Shown here: positions 9,053 through 14,177 of the stretch, piece by piece | Layout of the letters: each line of letters opens with the position of its first letter | Numbering within the stretch: position 1 is the stretch's first letter | From: Phoronis ovalis | Lineage: Eukaryota > Phoronida > Phoronidae | Length of the DNA stretch: 14,177 nt | NCBI GenBank assembly: GCA_028565635.1 | Contig: JAOXYB010033617.1 | Coordinates: 19,001 to 33,177 of the forward strand | Direction: 5' to 3' | The notes under the pieces: generated by a model | Databases searched by the model: none | Told to the model about the DNA's origin: nothing | What the model saw: only the letters and a program-made list of their open reading frames with translations | Made by a program: the position numbers and the translations under genes

Positions 9053-10024
9053 GTAAGTTTAGTTTGTCACAAAAAATGCCACCAATAATTTAAGGGACAC
9101 CATTCTTAATACCTATTGTTATTTTGGTACGCTGGTTAATCTTGGCACATGAAGTTGCCTACATTTCCTTCCCCAGATTTAAGTCAGCTATCATGCAATA
9201 TAAAATACTTCAGTTCATAATTAGCCAATCAGCATTCAATATTTCATGGTATTGGCCGGCATTGTAAGTCACGAATACATGTTATGTTATACCTCGGCTA
9301 ATAAATATTTTTTCGAACACTATTTCGCGATTGTGCCTGGTTACTTGAACACTATTTGTATAATATTTTGTGAACAATGTGGTCATTTAGTTTACGAAAC
9401 ATGTAACTTGAGATAAACAAGTTTCTAAAATCTCTGTGCTCATTTTTCTGAATTAAATGGTAAAACAATTTAATTTAAAGAAAAAATTGACATTGAATAC
9501 TATAAGATAGCTAGCAAATATCCATATTCTCTCAGTCTTCCTCTAATAGACAAAATTGAAATTACAACTTAAAAGGAATATATGGCTGTATATATTCAAA
9601 GACATGTGATTCTTTTGTCACTTCCAGTCTTTTGTGTGATATTCGGGTTTATGATACTTTTCTTTCTCTTAGTTTGATAGTGACCAATGTGTTATACTCC
9701 AATCAATAATTAATTAGTAAATCACCTGGTAGGTTCTCAGGAGTATTTAAAAGTAATGAAAGATTTTCAAGGTTTCTGCACTTAGAAACTGCATTTAAAT
9801 CTGCTGACGTTCTTACTGCTGTAAGAAATCAAATACTTCATAATAATATAGGAGGCTGTAATAACATTCTATTAATTTAAACACAACTTATTGGAAGTAA
9901 ATGTTTATAATTTTACTGTTCTAAATTTTAAAATGAGTCTTATGAAGATGCTTATAATTATAGACAAATCAAAGAGCACAAATATCTTTATTTATATTAA
10001 ATGCGAAACTCTTTTTCTTTCCAG
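9053..10024 (+). other. intron 5, unidentified repeat-like patch
   Basis: 972 bases from gtaagt to TTTCTTTCCAG. A less AT-rich patch at about 9230-9350 (with ATTGGCCGGCATT, CCTCGGCTAATA and two copies of GAACACTATTT 32 bases apart) looks like an old mobile-element fragment, but no termini were found. The rest is ordinary AT-rich intron. Confidence 0.45.
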
Positions 10025-10049
10025 GTCCCAATCAACACTGAAAATAGCT
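10025..10049 (+). CDS. NCX: NCX exon 6 of window: 25-nt microexon in CBD1
   Basis: A microexon between a strong polypyrimidine acceptor (CTTTTTCTTTCCAG) and a consensus donor (gtaagt). It starts with the last base of the codon split from exon 5 and ends on a codon boundary, giving P-SQSTLKIA. This restores the frame between exon 5 (ending after two bases) and exon 7 (phase 0), so skipping it would break the reading frame. That need for frame repair is the strongest evidence for it. The residues fall in an insert between two CBD1 strands and have no recognised motif of their own. Confidence 0.75.
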
Positions 10050-10301
10050 GTAAGTACAACCTTCAGTTATCTATAAATGAATTTCATTTGGATAATTTGT
10101 GTTGAAAATAAGTATTTAGCATATAAAACTGCTAGGGAATCCAAAAATTGTCCATCACAATTTTTTGAGTTCTGGTAATTTTCAGATATTGTTTCTTTAC
10201 ATGTAATTGGTGAAGGTGTTCTGCTGGGATAGCTTTGAGGGTTCCCATCCACATGTTACATGTCGATTATTTTTTCACATCTTGCGCATTTATTATTTCA
10301 G
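10050..10301 (+). other. intron 6, short
   Basis: 252 bases from gtaagt to TTATTTCAG. No feature beyond the splice sites was recognised. Confidence 0.6.
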
Positions 10302-10493
10302 AATGGAGGAACAAAAGTCTCAAACAACAACACTGCCCTTACAATAGAAAATGAGAAAGAGACATCATTAACTGAGGTTCAGCCTATCGACAAAGAGGAG
10401 GATGTTATAACCGGTGTTGTGTCAGTGGATTATGAAACACGGGAAGGAACAGCCAAGCTTGACAAAGATTTTAAACATACTCAAGGCACACTG
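10302..10493 (+). CDS. NCX: NCX exon 7 of window: CBD1 insert and central strands
   Basis: 192-nt exon, phase 0 at both ends, with the acceptor TTATTTCAG and the donor gtaatg. Its first 37 codons (NGGTKVSNNNTALTIENEKE to KEEDVIT) form an Asn- and Glu-rich insert. The last part, GVVSVDYETREGTAKLDKDF and KHTQGTL, is the Calx-beta core and matches FVDFRTEDGTANAGSDY-EFTEGT of NCX1. The aspartate in DKDF lines up with a CBD1 Ca2+ ligand of NCX1 and is kept. The exon ends just before the strand supplied by either 8a (LVF) or 8b (LIF). The open frame runs past the donor into the intron to a stop at 10625; that extension has no family resemblance. Confidence 0.9.
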
Positions 10494-10928
10494 GTAATGA
10501 GGCTACAGCTAATTTTTGCAAACTTGAATTTCAGTATTCTTGTAAATGCATTTTTTTTTATCATAGCCATTTCAGGATTGCAAATATATCAAAATACACA
10601 ATTTATACTGTTTGCAATCTTATAGAAAATTGTATTGAAAAAGTTCATCCGATCAATAATAGATTAAAACTCCTCAACATTTAATACCTGTATCAATGAA
10701 TTTCGTCGGAGAATAATCTTACCACACATAGCAGAGTGGTTAAAACGAAAGTATTTTAAGATCCTTGGCACAAGAAAGTAAAAAGTTTACTTTGTTGTAT
10801 TTTCATTTTTGAAGCAACTATGTAAATTAAGATAACTTGCTTAAAGCACATCTTAGAAGACAATATTATCTTGTACTCTTCTGTAAAGAAAATTAAATGA
10901 CTTGTATTTTTACTAACAATTTTATTAG
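10494..10928 (+). other. intron 7, upstream of the alternative exon pair
   Basis: 435 bases from gtaatg to TTTTATTAG. A short hairpin is listed separately. No other exon copy was seen. Confidence 0.55.
10574..10621 (+). repeat. intronic hairpin upstream of exon 8a
   Basis: GATTGCAAA at 10576-10584 pairs exactly with TTTGCAATC at 10611-10619. One outer A-T and one G-U pair extend the stem to 11 bp, around a loop of about 26 bases. It lies in the intron just before the mutually exclusive pair, so a part in splice choice is conceivable, but AT-rich introns produce such stems by chance. Confidence 0.35.
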
Positions 10929-11091
10929 GTATTTAATGAGAAGGAATACAATAAAACTATAACGGTTCCCATAGTGACTGATCACCAGTGGGAAGGAGAC
11001 AATGAATTTTATGTCATTTTGAAAAATGCAAAAGGAGATGCTGGCCTTGGTGACCCCAGTGTCACCAGGGTGACCATTATTGATGATGATG
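10929..11091 (+). CDS. NCX: NCX exon 8a: mutually exclusive CBD1 C-terminal half, first copy
   Basis: 163-nt exon, phase 0 at the start and one base over at the end, with the acceptor TTTTATTAG and the donor gtaggt. It reads VFNEKEYNKTITVPIV, TDHQWEGDNEFYVILKNAKG, then DAGLGDPSVTRVTIIDDD. This is the second half of CBD1: the strand after the GTL turn, the EF-loop with Ca2+-binding acids, the FG loop and the closing DDD. Against NCX1 (IIDDDIFEEDENF), PIVTDHQWEGDNEF keeps the second aspartate and the first glutamate, and the final DDD ligands are intact. The FG loop is much shorter than in mammalian NCX1. Exon 8b is a diverged duplicate with the same length and phases and must replace this exon, not follow it. 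Confidence 0.92.
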
Positions 11092-11444
11092 GTAGGTCAA
11101 GTGTGAATTTGTCTTTTAGCCAATTAAAAGTATAGTGTCTGTCTGTTTGTCTTGAAAATTAAATTTTCTATTTTTATGAGTTACTAAGCCGGACTTCATA
11201 AACATGTACGTTTCCATGTATGAAAAGTGTAAAGCAGGCAAATTTAGAACTTAGAACACATAATTTGTTTCAAGCAGTATAGTGGAACATTGCTGTGTCA
11301 TTTCCTTTTATAACAAAAAGGTTAATACAGAGGGCTTATAAGCTAAAGTTTATTCACATAGACAACAGGCAGACTCTATGTTTTCATTGGCTACAGTTTG
11401 TTGGCACATATTTCATAAAGTGAAAGTTTGATTAACTCTTCCAG
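11092..11444 (+). other. intron between the two alternative exons
   Basis: 353 bases from gtaggt to ACTCTTCCAG. Both splice sites are of the ordinary U2 type and the length is ample for splicing, so neither steric crowding nor spliceosome-type incompatibility explains why 8a and 8b exclude each other. No further exon copy was seen. Confidence 0.6.
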
Positions 11445-11607
11445 ATCTTCAAAGAGACGGAGTATCGGAAAAGTATAACAATACCCATAGTCAATGGTCA
11501 ACAGTTTGAAAATGACGTTAATTTTTACCTTATATTAAAAAATCCGCATGGTGATGCGGGTATTGGTGATCCAAATATAACAAGGGTTACAATAGTAGAT
11601 GATGATG
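11445..11607 (+). CDS. NCX: NCX exon 8b: mutually exclusive CBD1 C-terminal half, second copy
   Basis: 163-nt duplicate of exon 8a with identical phases, the acceptor ACTCTTCCAG and the donor gtaaga. It reads [36 protein letters not shown], then [18 protein letters not shown]. It shares 34 of 54 residues with 8a by my count, and the framework strands and the terminal DDD are the same. The EF-loop differs: [14 protein letters not shown] has Asn-Gly where 8a has Thr-Asp and NCX1 has Asp-Asp, so a Ca2+ ligand kept in 8a is lost here. The first loop glutamate (FE in 8b, WE in 8a) is shared. Including it after 8a shifts the frame and meets TGA at 11507-11509, so it can serve only in place of 8a. 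Confidence 0.92.
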
Positions 11608-13399
11608 GTAAGACTCCTGTAGTCTCGCAGTAGATAAACCTCTTTAATTTAATTGGTCTCTTGGGTTTCTGTCATGAACATCTGTTTAATCCTACAACGC
11701 TATGTGGAAAGCCTATTGCTCCGTCAATTAAATGCATGCAAATATAGTTTCAAGCAAATTCTTGCCTACATAGCTTGTCAACCAGCTTGTTGCATGTTAT
11801 ATGTGGTAAAAACCCAAATTGTATAATTACAGTTTTGAGATGCAAACAAAATTCAGGAGCACTACTTATTTCACAGTTGGATAAAAAAGTTAAGGATGGG
11901 TCTTGTTCTAATAAGGTTGGAATCAGATCACATTAGACTAAATGTCACATTAAAAAATGCAAGCAAAAAATATCACAAAGACTGTGGAAAATGTGGACCT
12001 TCTTATCAACCTGAGTATATATACCCTAAATTTGCTAACAATTACTGCTTTTATGAGCTACACACAATATCATGTCTAAAATAAGTTTCTTGGCATAAAA
12101 ATATTAAATGGCAGTTATCAAAAAGAGCAAAAATAGCGGGTTTTTACCATTCTGCTTTCTAATTGTTTTTTTGCACGCTGTTTATATTACCTTAAATTTC
12201 TTTACTGCAAATCCAATATTTTTAGTGTATGTCGTAATATTGTTGTCTTACGTTGTATATAGATGTGGTGTTTTGTAATGCTTTGGCTATTGTCCAAATT
12301 TAGGAAACTATCCTCATTTCTTTTTGCAGTAAAATGCTTAAAGTACAGACCACAGATTTCTGTTTCCATTGTTTTGTGTTAAATTCTAACTTAAACAAAG
12401 TTTATAATGTTACATTATTCAGTTTAAACTTCAATGAAGGTGCTTTTGTTATGCTGTTGAACTGAAAATCTGTGGTGATGCTTTTGGTAATAATGGATAA
12501 TTATATCGTCACGGGATTTTGTATGAGCTCGCCTTCCAGATGGAGACTGAGTGATCGAGTACAGGAGATTGACAGAACATTACATTCAAAACATTGACAA
12601 ACAAAATTATTGAAATTATTTACTGATTAAATTTCACGTTCTAAATTTACAGAGGTTTTTAAAGAAATTATATGCAAAGTTATTTATTTTACATAGAATA
12701 AATACTCTATGATCTGTAAAGCATATTTTTATACTTTCTTTGTAATCAACAAAATATCTTTATCAGTGAAATTCCGAGTCTGCCATTAGAGAAACCTTTC
12801 CACCATGTTGTGGTAACTAAGAAAAAAAAAATTATTATGAGGTATTATTTTACAAAAAGGAGGCCCAGTTTTTTTGAAGAGTAATTTTTTTTCTAAAGTT
12901 TGAGTGGTTTAGTAAAATGATTGTTTAGTTGATATAGAATCAAAGGTTGAATCCAGTGAGAGCAAAATTCGTAAAATGCCACAAAAACTCTTGTTTGGCA
13001 CACCACACATTTTCAAAATAACAAATGTTCATTGGTAGATCTTGTTTATTAACTTAATGTAATGATTTAGTTTGTTTTTGATATACATTTAAAATATGCA
13101 CTGTATTAATTGTCAAAGATCAAGCATTATTAATTAGAGCACAGCACCTCAGTTCCAAATTTGGTCATTGTATAACTTGAAAACTCTGTGCACTGACTGT
13201 GTAATCATATGCAGTGTGTTATAAATGTTGCTTGGTGGGCACATGCAGCAGAAAGAAATCACAATTGTATTGCACACTGTTTTGGTGTTTCAGCTGTGAA
13301 ATGGTAAAAAACAAGTTATGAAACGGTGAAAAAACAATTCATAAGCTGTGTAAATTTAATGGCTAAATTTCATTGAGCAGTTCTTTTTCGTATTTTTAG
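11608..13399 (+). other. intron 9, downstream of the alternative pair
   Basis: 1,792 bases from gtaaga to TATTTTTAG. Two TGCATG hexamers lie close behind exon 8b (listed separately). A weak relic-like stretch resembling part of exon 8 lies near 11877-12010. The region 12500-12580 is briefly less AT-rich but has no recognisable content. No intact third copy with a terminal GATGATGATG and donor was found. Confidence 0.55.
11733..11796 (+). promoter_or_regulatory. two TGCATG (Rbfox-type) splicing motifs behind exon 8b
   Basis: TGCATG occurs at 11733-11738 and 11791-11796, about 125 and 185 bases after the exon 8b donor. (U)GCAUG is the known binding site of Rbfox-family splicing regulators in animals, which usually promote inclusion of an exon when bound downstream of it. 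No TGCATG was found in the introns before or between 8a and 8b. Function is inferred from position only; the hexamer is common in this window. Confidence 0.35.
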
Positions 13400-13523
13400 A
13401 ACCTGGAGAGTTTTTATTTGAAAGAGCACATACTTATGCAGATCCTGCAAAGGGTTATGCTGTTGCTACTGTAATTCGGCAAAAAGGCTGTGATGGCACT
13501 GTTACAATTGAATACTCCACAAT
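13400..13523 (+). CDS. NCX: NCX exon 9 of window: CBD1-CBD2 hinge and start of CBD2
   Basis: 124-nt exon with the acceptor TATTTTTAG and the donor gtaagt. Joined to either 8a or 8b it gives DDD-EPGEFLFERAHTYADPAKG, then YAVATVIRQKGCDG, then TVTIEYST and two bases (AT) of a split codon. It matches the DDDHAGIFTFEEPVTHVSE...VLRTSGARGNVIVPYKT junction of NCX1, so it carries the short hinge between the sensors and the first strands of CBD2, the second Ca2+-binding and splice-variable domain of the family. The rest of CBD2 and the second membrane half lie beyond the window. It starts two bases into a codon, so it is compatible only with an upstream exon ending like 8a or 8b. Confidence 0.9.
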
Positions 13524-14177
13524 GTAAGTATAGCTAGTATAGTAGTCTGCTAAAGGGGCATAGTCGGGGTATCTGTTTATATAGGGACATGGCCCTTACC
13601 AGATGCAGTTTTTGATCAATTTGTTTTTTGTTTCAAATTAGCAGAATGGGTCTTCTTTTGGTCAAAATTGTATAATTATATCATATCCAGTTTATTAATC
13701 AAATAAGCTGAATGTATCCGGGTTTTGAGTAAAATACATTTGTTGATCGCAGGTGCTTAGAACAGTATCTTAGCTAAAAGCTATATAGGCATTACCAATA
13801 TGCAAAAAGTTGAGTTCATGTTTTCAGCAAGTAAAAGTTAATATGGATTGTACCATTTGGGACAACTTATTCACATTTTATACTTTGAGGTAAAATTTTA
13901 GGTAGATAAATGAAAGATTGACTATAAATAAAAGTAACTATGCACTTTTGGAAAGACACTTCTAATATAGGGATTACGAAAAAATAACTTATCTTTCACA
14001 TAATTATGTAATTAGCAAAGAGGCCGTTTTGGGTCAAAATATACTTTTTTCAAAACACAAGTTAGACAACGTATAAATCCAGCACCCCTGCAGATATAAA
14101 GCTGAAATTTGATAAAAAGATTACTTCCAACAGGTATATCTAATAAGGCATATCAGATTTTTGAAATTTTGCTCTTA
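13524..14177 (+). other. 5' part of intron 10, cut by window end
   Basis: At least 654 bases beginning gtaagt. It holds a patch near 13550-13600 with CATAGTCGGGG, which resembles the terminus of the MITE in intron 4. Two loosely similar stretches (ending TTTTGGTCAAAAT and TTTTGGGTCAAAAT) lie near 13640-13670 and 14015-14040, suggesting mobile-element debris. No exon was recognised. Confidence 0.45.

Noticed and set aside
10494-10625. Open frame continuing past exon 7 (Phe/Ile-rich tail)
   Set aside because: The donor gtaatg lies exactly where the Calx-beta similarity stops, and exons 8a and 8b supply the expected continuation.
12450-12500. VELKICGDAFGNN reading, vaguely like [15 protein letters not shown] of exon 8b
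   Set aside because: Only a few residues match, with gaps and nearby stops; no acceptor, donor or DDD. Probably chance.
1-14177. tRNA, rRNA, CRISPR, bacterial operon or promoter features
   Set aside because: No such structure was seen. The splice-site-flanked coding blocks and transposon types identify animal nuclear DNA.

Overview
This is an AT-rich piece of an intron-rich animal genome. No open frame is longer than about 120 codons, but a chain of short blocks, each with a good 3' and 5' splice site and matching phase, reads into one protein on the + strand. That protein belongs to the Na+/Ca2+ exchanger family (NCX, SLC8). The window covers the middle of its large cytosolic regulatory loop: the linker before the Ca2+-binding domains, all of Calx-beta domain 1 (CBD1), and the start of Calx-beta domain 2 (CBD2). 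The membrane helices and the end of CBD2 lie outside. The type of sequence (a CBD1 lacking the long mammalian FG loop, and CBD2 starting EPGEFLFE) recalls divergent NCX paralogues of molluscs, annelids and similar invertebrates. A lophotrochozoan source is my best guess, not a proven one.

Layout on the + strand: exon 1 (196-228), exon 2 (1121-1213) and exon 3 (3629-3724) encode a polar linker, and all three are multiples of three with the same phase. Exon 4 (7976-8112) encodes the basic linker before CBD1. Exon 5 (8953-9052), a 25-nt microexon 6 (10025-10049) and exon 7 (10302-10493) encode the first half of CBD1, with an insert of about 40 residues. Next come two homologous 163-nt exons, here named 8a (10929-11091) and 8b (11445-11607). 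Exon 9 (13400-13523) closes CBD1 and opens CBD2. Exon numbers are local to this window.

The main discovery is the 8a/8b pair. They have the same length, the same phases (0 in, 1 out) and 34 of 54 identical residues, and each supplies the C-terminal half of CBD1. Including both, or neither, shifts the frame and reaches a stop, so exactly one can be used. They differ at the Ca2+-coordinating EF-loop residues, so the choice could change Ca2+ sensing by CBD1. Mammalian NCX is known for a mutually exclusive exon pair in CBD2; here the pair sits in CBD1.

The introns hold mobile-element debris. Intron 4 contains a 222-bp foldback MITE (8161-8382) followed directly by a 304-bp non-autonomous Helitron (8421-8724). 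Intron 2 contains a small reverse-transcriptase relic on the - strand near 3440-3472. No RNA gene, CRISPR, promoter or polyadenylation region was recognised.
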